Part shown: positions 46,001-57,830 of the stretch, piece after piece | Numbering within the stretch: the stretch's first letter is position 1 | Layout: each line of letters opens with the position of its first letter | From: Platynereis dumerilii | Lineage: Eukaryota > Annelida > Polychaeta > Phyllodocida > Nereididae | Length of the DNA stretch: 64,000 nucleotides | Assembly: GCA_026936325.1 (NCBI GenBank) | Contig: JAPTHN010000001.1 | Coordinates: 95,929,859 to 95,993,858, forward strand | Direction: 5' to 3' | Made by a program: the position numbers and the translations under genes | Notes under the pieces: model-generated | Told to the model about the DNA's origin: nothing | The model's database searches: none | Seen by the model: only the letters and a program-made list of their open reading frames with translations

Positions 46001-49000
46001 TGTCAGATATATACCGAGTCAAACATATTTCAATGAAATGATACCATATGTTGAGGAAATTTATCTTTGGCTAAATGCTCTGATGACGGAACTGCTATTG
46101 AAATCTTGGCTGTCAGCTGTGTCAATATAAATCGCTCAGTGTCAATGCCAAGTACGGTGATACATATTTGAGGAGTAGTTATCCATATTGCTGTGGGATG
46201 GCTAGTATTTTATACTTCCTCAGTATTACAAAATAAATAATGCCAGTTCAGTCTAGAGAGTAGCAGAGCCATGGAGAGAGAGTGACTACTGAAAATATTT
46301 TAATCTGACATGGCCACAGGTTTATTTATCCCTTGGCTTTTTTTTGGGTTCAATTTGCCAACAAATTGTAACTGCACAATCAAATTGCTTTACAAAATAT
46401 TAATTGGTCCTATAAGATGTTTTTTGGTAAAGTGGCCTCATACATTGACATTTAATTTGAAAGTATACAGAAACCATGTTACCTGTATGGCATGAGTGTG
46501 TGTTTTATTGATGGGTAAGGAATATTCCTGGAAATTTTGGAAATTTATAGTTGATTCCTATGGATAGGCAATTTTGATATACCTGGTATTCCTAAAATTC
46601 CAGATATAAGAAAATTCTGTTATTTTTGCATCCATATGTGTGTATATTTGTGTGTAATTAATCTATTTTATTTTTCAGGGGAAAATCAGCTGCAGTGAAA
46701 TTTACATGTGCAGTTGTGACAGGCTATATGCTCTCTGGTAAGGAAACGTGATAGAGTGATAAGCTGATATTTAAAAATATATTTATGTATATATAGTTCC
46801 ATTTAATATTGCTGTGTGTATGATAATGCAGTGTTGATGATATGAATAGTTTGATGTAATTCCTGTTAATGCTGTTACATTTAGTGTTAGGCCTACAATA
46901 TTGTGAGGTTGGTTTAATCTGAATACTAATTAGGTCTGAATACTAATTAGGTCTATCTACATAACTCTTGTTAATGTAGTTAAGAATTTATATCTGAATT
47001 CATTTTAATCGGTCAAGTTATATTTCTAATTTATTTATAATATTGTAAATACTCGTAAGTACTTCTTAGATCCATGCACGAGCCCTTGAATCATTGATGA
47101 TGACGCCACTATTTGTATTTTAATAAGAGTATGAAACTATCTTCAGCTCTTCAAAGGGATTCCCTGACTTTGGGGTGTCCTAATGACACAACAAATTCGC
47201 TGCCATCCATTCAAATAACCTCAGCAGATAAACAATACTTTTATTAACTGATGTACCAAAATTTATGGGTTACATTGACTAAACACAGCCATAAGTTGAG
47301 CTCAAAGTTAACAAGGTAGTTACATTTTAGCAAGAGGACCCTCTGTTGTGCCCAGTTGACGTTACCTTTCAAATGATGTGAAGGGGGGTTACTCCCTTTT
47401 TTAATTAAAAAAAAAAAGTATGTCTTTGTGGACACTATTGTTTAAAATTTTATTCCCCAAAAAATCATTAGAAAGGAAAAACATGTGCTATGTGGGATAT
47501 GTATGGCTTTTGTATCATCTAGCATGTGAATGAAAAGAGGGGCTGTTAGTACAAATTGTGGTAAAAATTTGAGGGTTCCTTGCCCCTAAATATTGGTTGT
47601 GGAATATACAGGCCTACATAAACTTAAAAACATTTAACAAAAAATACATTTTTGCACAAATCCCTCTGGTAGAAATTTTAATTGATATGCAGAGCAATAT
47701 TATCAGCAACTTTTAATTTCTTGATAGTGCCCCCCTGCATGCTGCAGTCAGCAAGGTTGCCATGACGTCATAATATGAGTGGCTCTATAAATAGATTGTG
47801 ACGTTATGTTGGGACCAACAGACGGTCCTAACTGTGTCTTCTGTGTTGATATTCATCTCTGATGTTTGATATAAATGTATTTGAAAATATTTGGAGTGCT
47901 AACCAGACACCTAAAGGCCTAGAGAACAAGGTGAGAACATTGAAAAATCATGGCAGCTGAGCAATGCTGCTCAAGAGAGGGAAATCCTTCATAAAGTCAG
48001 GCTCATTTCTCAAACAGCTTTCATACTCTTATGTAAGTTTACATAATCATAACGTCATGACCAATGTAGATCCAAGTGCTCGTGGATCCATGTGATAAAT
48101 TAGTAATATAGATACGAAATAATTTGACATGAAGACGTGATAATTACATTCAATGTTTTCTATTTCATTCTGTTTATATATGTATTGTAATTATGAAGAA
48201 ATATGCATTGTTGGATGTCACAATGAAAAACAGTTGGAATTGGGCTTGCTATGAGCTTACGATAGTCGCACCACTGAACGTAGTATAAATGTTGTGATAT
48301 TAGTTAATTAAAAGCTGCACTCTTCCTTATCTTATCGCTCTGCACTCAACTATTCTATTATTTGTTTTACTTAAGTGCCAGCTGTTACTTTGCTGAGCCC
48401 TTGATCCATGTGCACATGTGGATACCAGGGTTGAATCTATGCTTCACCTTGACTCTTGCTGCCCTCTGGTGTTAATTGCCATTTAAGCAAGTTAAGCGAT
48501 GTTGTTCGTAGCTTCGGTTACTTTCATGGCTTTGTACACTGGACACTTTTTGATATATGGTTGCTGTTATCTTCTGTAATCTTTAAGCTCTATGTTAACT
48601 TAATTATAGTCTTTCGAAATTATGAGTAAAACAATGATTTAATTTGGGAGTCTGCAAACTAAAATTATTTAATTTTGATATGAAACATTTATTTGAATGA
48701 TTTACTACAAATTCTGGGAATGTCTTGCTCACAACTAGGACAAGTTTTTACCCTGTCATTTTCCTTTTTGAAAGCCATTGATTTATAATAGTAAAAATTT
48801 TACTCTACACAATATTTTATGCATTGCTATTGAAGTGATCACCAGACTATGATTAACAACTATGTCATATGTGAAAATTTCTTGATCTCTGCTTTATGTT
48901 GTATGTTTAAGATAGTTTCTGCAATTTCATTCTTGCTGATACTGCTTTCTTCAATTTGGCCATCATAAAATAATCTCTCACGGTTCGCCGTAACAAATTC

Positions 49001-52000
49001 TCTATGGAAAACAAAAACGATTTTTGAGAGATATTTCATGACTGTCAGTTGGAATATATTGATATTATAAAAAAAGAGCAAAATATCTGTTAAACTTGTT
49101 GTTGTATACATACAGCCTATAACTATTTAAAACAATTAACACCGAAAAACTCAAATTAATTTGTCTGCTATTGTTTAACAATGTCGAACAAATTTTCTTA
49201 CAATTTACAACACTTCTAGAAATGCTGAAGTACGCATAACTTTTATGCTGTCAGCTGAACAGTGATGGCCAGATTTAATCCTGTGATCTATCTGCATTTT
49301 TGTTTCATGGCTATATTTTCTTGTTGTGGCGTTTTAAATACTTCTAACTTGGTATATGTAAGTATTTACTATTGTTTGTTGTGGCATTGCCGACTGATTT
49401 ACTCTTTAAAAGTGTGAATCTAACAACCCATCTAACTCTTTTGCTTCTGCTTTTGTGTTGTATTTCTCTTCATGCCTGAGTGCCGGTTGTTTCTTTCAGA
49501 TTTTACATTATTAGTGAAACATTGGCGCACTGTGGGCGATAAAGGCTACCTGTTTCACCATGTGGCATCCATTTATGCATATTATTTTGTGATGGTGAGT
49601 TTTTGCTCTTTTGAATTTTTCAGATGCAATCCTCATTTTGAGACTCTGGAAAGAGATTGGGGATTTTTTTTATTTGTTTCACCATTCCGCAATCATGTGT
49701 GCTTATTATTTCGTAATGGTAAGTTCAGCTTCAGACAAAGGCAGGCTGTTTGCTGGCTGCCTTGCTACTTGGCTAGGTGGGCTAGTTTTTTCTCTTCTAC
49801 ATTTTTAACATATATTTGTGATGGTCCTTTGAGTTTATATTTTGAGTCTACTCTTTTCATTTGCCTTAGACTTAGTTGTGACGATCATTGTACATATGTA
49901 TTTGATTTTCATCCTTGTTTTTAGTCGCCTAGTCTCACCCTTGGATAAATATTTTAGTTATCATTCTCTGAAATAAAAGGGATATGTCTTATTAGTTACA
50001 TATCTCGATCTACTTGGTGTCAGTGATGTAGTGTCGGGTGAAGTTAACCATGTCGATAGTCACATTAGTCGGTGTTGTGTGAAAACTTGACCGTTCTCTC
50101 TCTTTTCTCATGAATTGTTTACAAATCTTCAAGGTGTGGGGTTATTCTTTTGCTTAATTGCTGCTTTTTATCTCATGATCAATGTGGAATAAATATTTTT
50201 ATGATCATTTGTGATGAGTCATTGGTGATGGTGATTAATTATAATCTTCTTACTCTTTAAGTACTACTTTAGATTTATCTGATCTGAATTTAATATAGCT
50301 TTACTGTCATCTAACATAATTTTACGTGACTTATTTTGACTCTTCCCCAAGCGCCATAAGCAACAGTAGGGATTTACTGTCTTTATAGTTTGGCTCGGAA
50401 TCAGTAAATTTTACTGCTCTTGTCTTTAGTATGTTATTTCTCTGTACTCGCAATCACAAATGCATAGTAATCTGCATAACACAAGAGATGGTAAATTCAA
50501 AATCTGGAGTGAGACAGAGATTGCAAAAACAGTTGTTGGGCTAGCGTATCGTAATTTGTATCTAATCTAACTTCTGTATTGTTACCCAGTTTTAAAATAT
50601 TAAAAGCAATAGAGGCTTTGGATGCCTGACCTGCTAACGTAGATATAAATTTCATAGTTAATAATAAAGGAAGATGCAGATTATATGCTCCCAAAAATTA
50701 TACCCTCTCAAAATGTCCCAAGAATAGGCCTTAGACTCATTGCTGTACCCTCCTGTCCTGATTAGCCTATCAAGATCATAAATACAGGATGTAAAACCCT
50801 AATCATCCATCCATGCCAAGAATAGGCCAAGATGCGATTGTCTCTCAACAGGTGCCTCAGTCTCCAAACAGCCCAATTTGGTGCTTATGGGACGTAAAAC
50901 ACAAACTCGCTCAACAGTTGCCTTTAATTTCGGATTGACAGAATAATAACTGGCATCGCATAGTAAATTTAACTTACTACTCACCAAGTTCAGGCTTGAA
51001 ACTGTATGCCAGATTGTTCATTGATGGATTTAAGTCTTTGGACAGTCATTAGGAACACTTTTGTGATAGTTGTAACACTGTAACTGTTGGAAGTTTGTAA
51101 TTGTAATAGAATGAAATTTGTTATTGTAATATGACACATTGTAGGTTATCTTTTGAACATCAAAGTTAAAAAATTAGATGCCGCAAGGACTTTCACTTGA
51201 TGACAGTGTGGTTATTTGGTGCATCTTATACATAATATACAAGTACTATTTTCTTGTGTACATACTTTTGAGGACTTTTTCTCATGCCATTTGCACCAAA
51301 TAGTTGTCAGATTTTCTGCACTGAGTGTTGTGATCAGTCTACTTTCAAATCATCATTGTTGTAAAAATTAGTTTTTCTGTAATTTTTCTCTTCCAATCAA
51401 TTAGTGATATGTAGTTTGTTGTGGTCTTCAGTCACTTCTTTGTTGTACATCACACTTTTTGAATAGTCGCTTTTTTGTCTTACGCACACATATTTCAACA
51501 TTTTGACTCCTATAAATTTCGATTTACAAATTTACAATGATATTACATGATATACACGATATCCGTGTTCATTTTGTACTTTAATTGTGATGTGCAATTT
51601 TTTGTAGACATATAATGCTTTTCCATGGTTCGCAAATTTTCGCCTGCTGGCTGAATTATCAACGCCTTTTGTAAATCAAAGGTCTGTTTTTCTTTTTATT
51701 ACATTTGCATTTTGTTATGACGTAAATTTTGAATGTCTGCAATGTTATGGTATTCATATATCAAAGAGGTAATACTTAACCCTTGGATTGTTAAGTTATG
51801 ATATTATTTGTAGCAAATAGCAGTACTTAGTCCCAATACCAATTGGCTGTGCCCCAAAAGCTAATAGTAGTACATTTGATTCTAATGGAAGAATATCCGT
51901 ACTAATTATTTGATGCCGGGTTAGTTGAAAGAGATCAGAAATTATTATGAGGTTGTGTTTGCTGAAACATGGAATTAATACCCCAATTGACGTTGTGTAA

Positions 52001-53261
52001 TGTGAAAATACTCTTTTATTCAATAAGTTTCAAATTAAATTTTATATTAATTCTTTTATTTACAGTCTAGCAAAAGAAATGTGTAAGCCTTCAATCAGAA
52101 TATTTGCATTCATGATTAAAATATTGGGAAATGCGAATGGGTATGTGGTCCCTAAAGCTGTCAGTTTCAGTGCCCCAGTAAGCGATAAAGAATCGTCAAT
52201 ACATTTCTTGTTTTCTGTCCAATATTATAACAAAGGGTTTGATCTCCTAGAAAATTCTGTATGAGCGATAAATGATTAGTCTGAAAAACTGCTATCACCT
52301 CGTACTAAATTATTCCTTCAATCCATGCAGATGGTTCCTGGACGTCCTTGGCTACGACAAAGGCTCACCAGTGTTCGTTTCGAACGGGATTGCCATGGCC
52401 GTCATGTTCCTGTTGGTTCGGATGTTGGCCATTCCTCCGTACTGGTACAAAGTGTATCAGATCATTGGCACGCCGGCTTGTGTTGAGCTCGGCCGCATCT
52501 TTTACGTCCTCGTTTCCTCATGCATCATTCTCGACACACTCAATACCTTTTGGTTCTACAAGATCGTAAAGGGTTGCTATAGGGTGCGTAACAGTTATGT
52601 GATACAGTCCTTTAACAAACAATGCAAAACATAATGGAGTAATTCACAGGCCCAAGAAAATAGTATTGTCTGTCATAGATTCAAAGGTACCATGCTCTTA
52701 CTTAGCCTGCTTACTTCATCTCGACAGAACGTAAGACATTCTTGGAATTGGCCAATTGGAGAAGTTCTTGCAAACATCATATTTGTAAGAACTCTGATTG
52801 GCCAAGGTCAAAAGTGACCTATTTCCTGTCCGGAAGAAGTTAGCTGGCTCAGCCTAAGCGTGGCGCGGCACCTTTGAAAGTATAAGTGACAGGTAAGACC
52901 AGACTATCATGCTTGGGCCTGTAATTGAAGAAAATGGTGATGACCAACTGAGGTTTACTCATTTATGATGGTTTCAGTAGTGATCTGTTTGAAGATTTAT
53001 TTAACAGCTACAATTTCATAAATTTATGTATATTATTGACGATGTGGGTGCGAAGATTCTCATCCTACCACTATTCAAGTATTTTACAGATGAGCTGCTC
53101 TATCTTCGGTCATGCATATCTACCATAATCATGAGTTATCACTCTAAGTAGGCCTATGTTAAAGATCATATAACATCCCACTGACTGGTTTTACCTCGCT
53201 TTTCCAGGTGCTGTTGCGTCCATCATCGTCGACATCCAACAACAAAATTAAGACTGGTTGA
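43004..53261 (+). CDS. TLCD4: TLC domain-containing protein 4 (TMEM56) homolog
   Basis: Coding exons: 43004-43149 (exon starts at the AG acceptor, base 42990), 44864-44953, 46679-46737, 49500-49594 or the alternative 49624-49718, 51608-51681, 52331-52583, 53208-53261. Phases join to 771 nt (256 residues; human 263). The start MDTSYYPITALSCLTF aligns with the human N-terminus. Conserved stretches include CPGYNNLS...VEWHTR, the AHSL segment in exon 2, WRTVGDKGYLFHH with ASIYAYY (paired histidines at 118-119), NFRLLAELSTPFVNQRWF and FYKIVKGC. Several hydrophobic segments (e.g. residues 8-30, 80-105, 165-185, 205-230) fit a multi-pass membrane protein. TLC proteins sit in internal or plasma membranes; some act in lipid metabolism, but TLCD4's own activity is not established. 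Upstream non-coding exons are likely, because the first coding exon begins at an acceptor. Confidence 0.93.
43601..43672 (+). mobile_element. SINE family A, head fragment (TLCD4 intron 1)
   Basis: A box TTGGTCTAGTGGTAGC and B box GGGTTCGAATCCAGCTC, then the match stops. A 5' tRNA-like head without body. Confidence 0.7.
45108..45308 (+). mobile_element. SINE family A, best full-length copy (TLCD4 intron 2)
   Basis: Complete ~200-bp copy: head with TTGGTCTAGTGATAACGTGC and GGGTTCGAATCCAGCG, body with TTTCAGTCATCCTTCACC, GTCCTAATTAGCCTACC and CATAAATACAGGACGTAAAG, and an ATCCATCC tail. The best template for the family in this window. Confidence 0.9.
47069..48088. mobile_element. ~1-kb inverted-repeat element in TLCD4 intron 3
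   Basis: The left end GATCCATGCACGAGCCCTTG pairs with the inverted right end (CAAGTGCTCGTGGATC) with small gaps. A second inner pair, AAGAGTATGAAA and TTTCATACTCTT, lies inside. The interior is non-coding. Diverged, so likely older than the other elements. Confidence 0.5.
49500..49594 (+). CDS. TLCD4: TLCD4 alternative exon 4a
   Basis: 95 nt, entry phase 1 and exit phase 0, preceded by TTCTTTCAG and followed by GTGAGT. Encodes a 32-residue piece starting DFTLLVKHW and ending SIYAYYFVM, with GDKGYLFHH in the middle. It is closest to the family at the AS-YAYY positions. Confidence 0.9.
49624..49718 (+). CDS. TLCD4: TLCD4 alternative exon 4b, tandem duplicate of 4a
   Basis: Also exactly 95 nt with the same phases, preceded by TTTTTCAG and followed by GTAAGT. 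Encodes DAILILRLWKEIGDFFYLFHH then SAIMCAYYFVM. By eye 17 of 32 residues equal exon 4a, including both histidines and the W, GD and AYYFVM positions. Only 29 nt separate it from 4a. Inclusion of both exons would add 95 nt and break the frame; choosing either keeps it. Open frame, good splice sites and conserved key residues argue against a dead copy. Confidence 0.85.
50735..50817 (+). mobile_element. SINE family A, 3' fragment (TLCD4 intron 4)
   Basis: Contains GTCCTGATTAGCCTATCAAG, CATAAATACAGGATGTAAAA and an ATCCATCCATG tail. Confidence 0.7.
52584..52634 (+). CDS. TLCD4: TLCD4 alternative C-terminus by intron retention
   Basis: If the donor after residue 239 (AGG|GTGCGT) is not used, the frame continues for 16 residues (VRNSYVIQSFNKQCKT) to a stop at 52632-52634. 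If spliced, exon 53208-53261 adds 17 different residues ending NNKIKTG. The two products would be 255 and 256 residues. The spliced form is the default here because both splice sites and phases fit. Confidence 0.45.
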   Translation: MRNSYVIQSFNKQCKT

Positions 53262-53718
53262 AGTGGTGTTTGGCTCAGTTTCGATGTTTCATACCTTTCT
53301 TTGATATTTCTGGTCATGTACAGCAAAGTCTCTACTTGCCAGACAACAAGTGTATGTGACATACATTCCATCTGATAAACACTGAGTCGTCAGAGTTCAC
53401 ATTAATTTGCATTATCGGATTACTTTATTTACGACCACGCTTAGTTGCTCTGATCCATCAAATACAAAGATATCATCCAAATCATGTTATAATCTGATCG
53501 ACTTTATCATGTATCGAACTGCAACAACTAACCTAATATTATTATATCTTTTTTGTACATTAACAATAATTGCATCTATATATTTTAATATATATTTTAT
53601 CATCAAACGTTTAATGGCATTTCGTGGAATGGTGGAACGTTTGTTCGCACTTTGGAGCTGACCACCAAAACCAGGAAGCAGATCGTTCGTCAGTTTCTAC
53701 TATATTGTAGCAAATTGT

Positions 53719-53724
53719 AATAAA
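53719..53724 (+). promoter_or_regulatory. polyadenylation signal, TLCD4
   Basis: AATAAA 458 bp after the TLCD4 stop, followed by a T-rich stretch. The first good signal downstream. Confidence 0.6.
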
Positions 53725-54809
53725 GCCAGACTTTTTTATATTTTGGTTTACAGATATTTCTGGAAATGTTTCTTGCTTGTACATCGTAATAAATTTTGTC
53801 CTTCAAAAAATTTCGCCTCAAACAAAAATCTGTATGAAATTATGGCCCATTTTTGATTAAGAAAATTATAATCTACAAAAAAAGAGAAATTGTCAATTCT
53901 TGTATCAGATTTTTTCACTTCCATAAATTATTTTAATAAAAATGATGAGCGGGAAAAAAAGTTAGATGATTAATATTGCATAAACCACTAAATTAAAAAG
54001 TCTGGCGAAATATGTAATCAGAATTTTGCACATGTTCCGATTAATGCAATAAGTTGTCCCTCCCTGTCCCCATTTGTTGAACCGTGCCTTTATTTCAAGA
54101 TTGTATCATTACGCCTGTGCTAGTGTATAGTTAGGTCTCTTCAGGTTGCTCACGCCATCAATTGAATGTATATCAGCAATATTCCGGTAGGGAAGGATAA
54201 GACGCTGGAGCTGTAAATATTTGAGGATTATTAGTGTAGCATTGTTAATTTTTAATGTTGTCTATGTGTATTGTATAGTCACAAAGAAGATCGATTTTTA
54301 AAAGCATTTACTGCATACATTTCCATGGTTCTATTTTTAATATTTGTTAAATCAACCTGTTGGTAGGTTAGTAGATGACATTTTTCACCCTGGTAAAATA
54401 GTGACAAGATAGCCTAATAAATATTGCTGCTATGTCCTGAGGCTGAGACACATAAGAAAAAGCTGTTAACTACGACAATCTGTTGTCTTTGATATGAAGT
54501 GATGATAAAAACGATTATTTTAACTTATACAATAACCTATTTCTAAATCTCTTAGTATTTCATATATTAGTAACAACCATTGTTACATTTACAGCCCTTC
54601 AAGAAATAATCTATATTTTGTCACAGTACGTTTTTTAAGGGTACAGTACATCTTTTTAACTTAATATTTAATATTATCACCTGGTTGGCTGTGAATATCA
54701 CAGTTTACAGTCAAAATATCAGGGCCTATGATATTGTAAAAAATACCACCCTTCAAGGGCGATATTTTTTAACAAAGGTTATGACATCATCAGCATTTCT
54801 GCTGTCTGA
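53725..54809. other. intergenic, nothing recognised
   Basis: AT-rich, no supported gene. Could contain extended 3' UTR of TLCD4. Confidence 0.45.
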
Positions 54810-54885
54810 TGACGTCACAAACCAAACAAAGGCCAAAACAATGGGATTGTGACGTCACATCCATTGTTGCTCCATGGTGACGTCA
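54810..54885. promoter_or_regulatory. cluster of three CRE-type TGACGTCA palindromes
   Basis: Exact TGACGTCA octamers at 54810-54817, 54850-54857 and 54878-54885. The octamer is the consensus site of CREB/ATF bZIP factors. No gene start is recognised next to them, and they lie beside a fold-back element, so they may be repeat-borne rather than regulatory. Confidence 0.5.
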
Positions 54886-54956
54886 CATTTTTGTAATGGC
54901 AGAAAATAGTCCCTCTTTATAACTGAAAATTTGAGGTAAAACCAGGTGATAAAAAC

Positions 54957-55101
54957 AAAACAACCACGCGTCAGGGCACTTCGTACAATATCACTCGCTG
55001 TTGTGTGAATTAATATCACTCTCGCCCTGCGGGCTCGAGTGATATTAATTCACACAACAGCTCGTGATATTGTACTCAGTGACCCTGACTTGGGTTGTTT
55101 T
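54957..55101. mobile_element. 145-bp fold-back element
   Basis: The arms start AAAACAACC...GTCAGGG and end with the inverted CCCTGACTTGGGTTGTTTT. The inner part is a strong hairpin with CAATATCACTCG-CTGTTGTGTGAATTAATATCACTC-type arms around a GCCCTGCGGGC loop. Related in plan to the hairpin at 22208-22333. Confidence 0.75.
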
Positions 55102-57412
55102 GTTATATTATTGACTTGATAATTATTTTTTCATGGCTGTTTAGAAAGCTGAATGTTATATTTTCTCCATTGTTATTGTCATAAATTATTTTATCACTTG
55201 CTGTTAAGAAATGTTGAATAAGTAAATTTTCTAGATGTGGAGGTTAGCAACACAAGTTATTGAATGATGTTAATATTTAACCTTACCCATGGGACTATTG
55301 AATAATTACGAATTTTCTCAGCTGTTGTGAATTGGATGACAAGGTTGTGATGCTATTTCTTAAGCACTAGAGATTTTGAAGTATTTTAGAAATCTTTCAA
55401 TATTTCCAATTTGCCATACATGGCTCCCAAGGGTCGAAATCAGCAAAAAAAAGTATTCCGCTGGCCGATAACATTTAAATTAATTACAACGTTTGTAGTT
55501 TAATCTGTATTTCGGGTGTTCATTCGCCAATCTGTAAGCTGTAGATTTGCGGAAATTTCAAGTCCTGGAAGCCTCCTCTGGTATCCCAAGTAGCTGCTTT
55601 ACTACTCTTTTTCCAAAACTCTAGTTTGAGAAGTTTGAAGTCTATTTTGGAGTTCTTGTTGTTACCAGCTAAATTTTGGTATTTGAGTGAATGCTGTTAC
55701 AGGTTTCAAAAATAATTTTTTTGTAAAATTGCTATTAATGAAGCCTTAAGTTTTATGTAATTTTAAAGTGTATCCCTTCAAGAATTACAAAAAATTACTG
55801 GTATTTGTTCACCTCTAAGCTGCCAAGATGGCTTTGTCAGGTGGCTAACATCGTTTTAAAAGCTGCATGCACTGGTAAAATCATCATCGCAATGAACTAA
55901 AATTGAACATGCCTTATTGATTTCTTGAACAGATGTTGTAATGCGAGTCAATCCGACTCAAAATTGGTGTTAATGCCCTGCAAGCTACTTTTGATGGCTT
56001 TAGTACCATATTAAATATTTCATTATCCGTTTTGAGCCATACAATGCTGAGTTCCACAATCAGTGTATATAATGTACAGATTTCTCTTTTTCAAGCACAT
56101 TTACATTCGGCCCAACAAGGGTTACTTTTGTATCATAAAGACAAGACCCTATCTTGTATACATGTAATGATATTTTCACAAAGTAGGGGAGAAATATGGT
56201 GTTCTGCGTGTGTTTTAAAACTGTTCTCTTCACATTTTGATCCTCCTTTGTTGATTTTGTTTGCAAGCTAATCTTTGCTAGGATCAGCTTAATTTGTTTA
56301 AAGTGTGTCAAATATTTTGACTCAATATCCAGCTCATTGACAAGTCATTTCTTGGTGAAATTTTATTTATTTGCATAAATTTGCTTCAACCCTTTCCTCT
56401 CTACTTGACGCCTTTTTCCCACATCTCTGCCAGTATTTGCTTGTGTACTTTGTTGTAAAGAATCCTAAATTGCACACCCAGGTCGACACCAGTGTATCTT
56501 ACGTCAGTGTGACTCTTTTGGTTTATTGTGTTTATTTGAGTCGGTAAAATGCTATGCTTGCATCTTAAGTATTAGAAACCTTATTTCTTAAAACTTTATA
56601 GTTCCAACCTCTCTAATTCTTAAATGGTATAGTTCTTTGAGTTATTGAAACTGAATCTTTTAAGTTTGCTCCAGAGTTCTTGACTCTTTGACCTTTTTTT
56701 CTTTCTGTTTTTTTTGCGAAGTCTTAAGCATAATCTTTCTCTGCGTGTAAGTGTGCAATTTTGGCATTATGTAATATTCTACAAAATGTACATTTTAACA
56801 AAGCATGGGATATATATATAGTCAGTATGTGTATATGGGGAACAGTCTTTGCAGCTTACACCAAGGATAAACTTGTTAAATTACTCTATATTTTATCTCG
56901 TAGGATTTCTACAGATTTGAGGAAAAAAGTGTTTGTGATAATATATTGTCTCCCCTTCGATTTTGGATAAACTTGTGGTATGTATATATCATAAATAAAT
57001 TGTTTGAATGCTAAATGTTGTGTTAAGTTATCCTTGTGACATGTTCTAAATTTGTGAACAGCGTTACATCAGAATGTTGGTTGATGTGACCTGGGCCACC
57101 TGGCATAATTTATTGTTCAAACTTAAGATGTCTGACTCATATTGGCTACTGCTGACACATTGTACATGATATGCTGTTGAAGATAATGTGTATTGCTTTT
57201 GGTGACAGATATCAGAATATCTCAGTTATGTAGAACCAAATTGCTACAGTGAAGGCCGAGTGGTTAAGGCCTGCATGCCGTCTGTTGATGAGTCTGGTTA
57301 AGAGGTTAGTTAACTTTGGTTGATTCAAAGCCCACCTGCATGTCGATTCAAGGATTTTAGTAATTTTTTTACCCCAGTAGGCCTAATAAGTGTTGCAGAT
57401 TCGCAAGCTTGT
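55102..57412. other. intergenic, nothing firm
   Basis: A tRNA-Ser/Leu-like fragment (GGCCGAGTGGTTAAGGCCTG, near 57258) may be a decayed SINE head. No supported gene. Confidence 0.4.
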
Positions 57413-57590
57413 CTGAGCTGGGTGGCTGTGCGATTATCTGCATGGGTTAGAATCAAAATTTAATATTTTCAGTAGACCTTCTGGAGAAAAATCCTAGATG
57501 GATGTCTTTCGAATAAGACATTAAACAGGCAGCCCCTTGTATCAGTGTCTACGTTTGGCAAGTAGAAGATTTCTCACATGGTGTTAATGC
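57413..57590 (+). mobile_element. SINE family B, diverged copy
   Basis: Head GAGCTGGGTGGCTGTGCGAT, body AAAAATCCTAGATGGATGTC and CGAATAAGACATTAAACAGG, then GGCAAGTAGAAGATTTCTCACATGG-like sequence matching the family B body. Confidence 0.65.
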
Positions 57591-57830
57591 CGTGACCTTG
57601 TAGATAAGGTGCTCGTCTGTTAACGAGACGTTGGCATTTAGGAACTAAACAGATCCTCCATAAGTCTTTGCTTCACTTCACCCAGGTGTAAATGGGTACT
57701 TGGCTACAGGTAGTGATGGTGATTGTCGATTGACTTAGCATTGTGTGCGCTGGAAACAGCTGCCTGGCTGACGGGGAGTTGAGAAAGGCTCATGCTTGAA
57801 CAGGCCTGTTAAGTGTGTAATTGTGTGTTG
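57591..57830 (+). mobile_element. decayed SINE-like sequence of another family
   Basis: Contains a tRNA-like start (TGTAGATAAGGTGCTCGTCTG) and CACCCAGGTGTAAATGGGTA, a body motif seen in several animal tRNA SINEs. Low-confidence assignment. Confidence 0.4.

Noticed and set aside
48860-49111. 83-codon minus-strand ORF in a TLCD4 intron (contains TANRERLFYDGQIEES)
   Set aside because: Looks somewhat protein-like, but I recognise no family and see no splice context.
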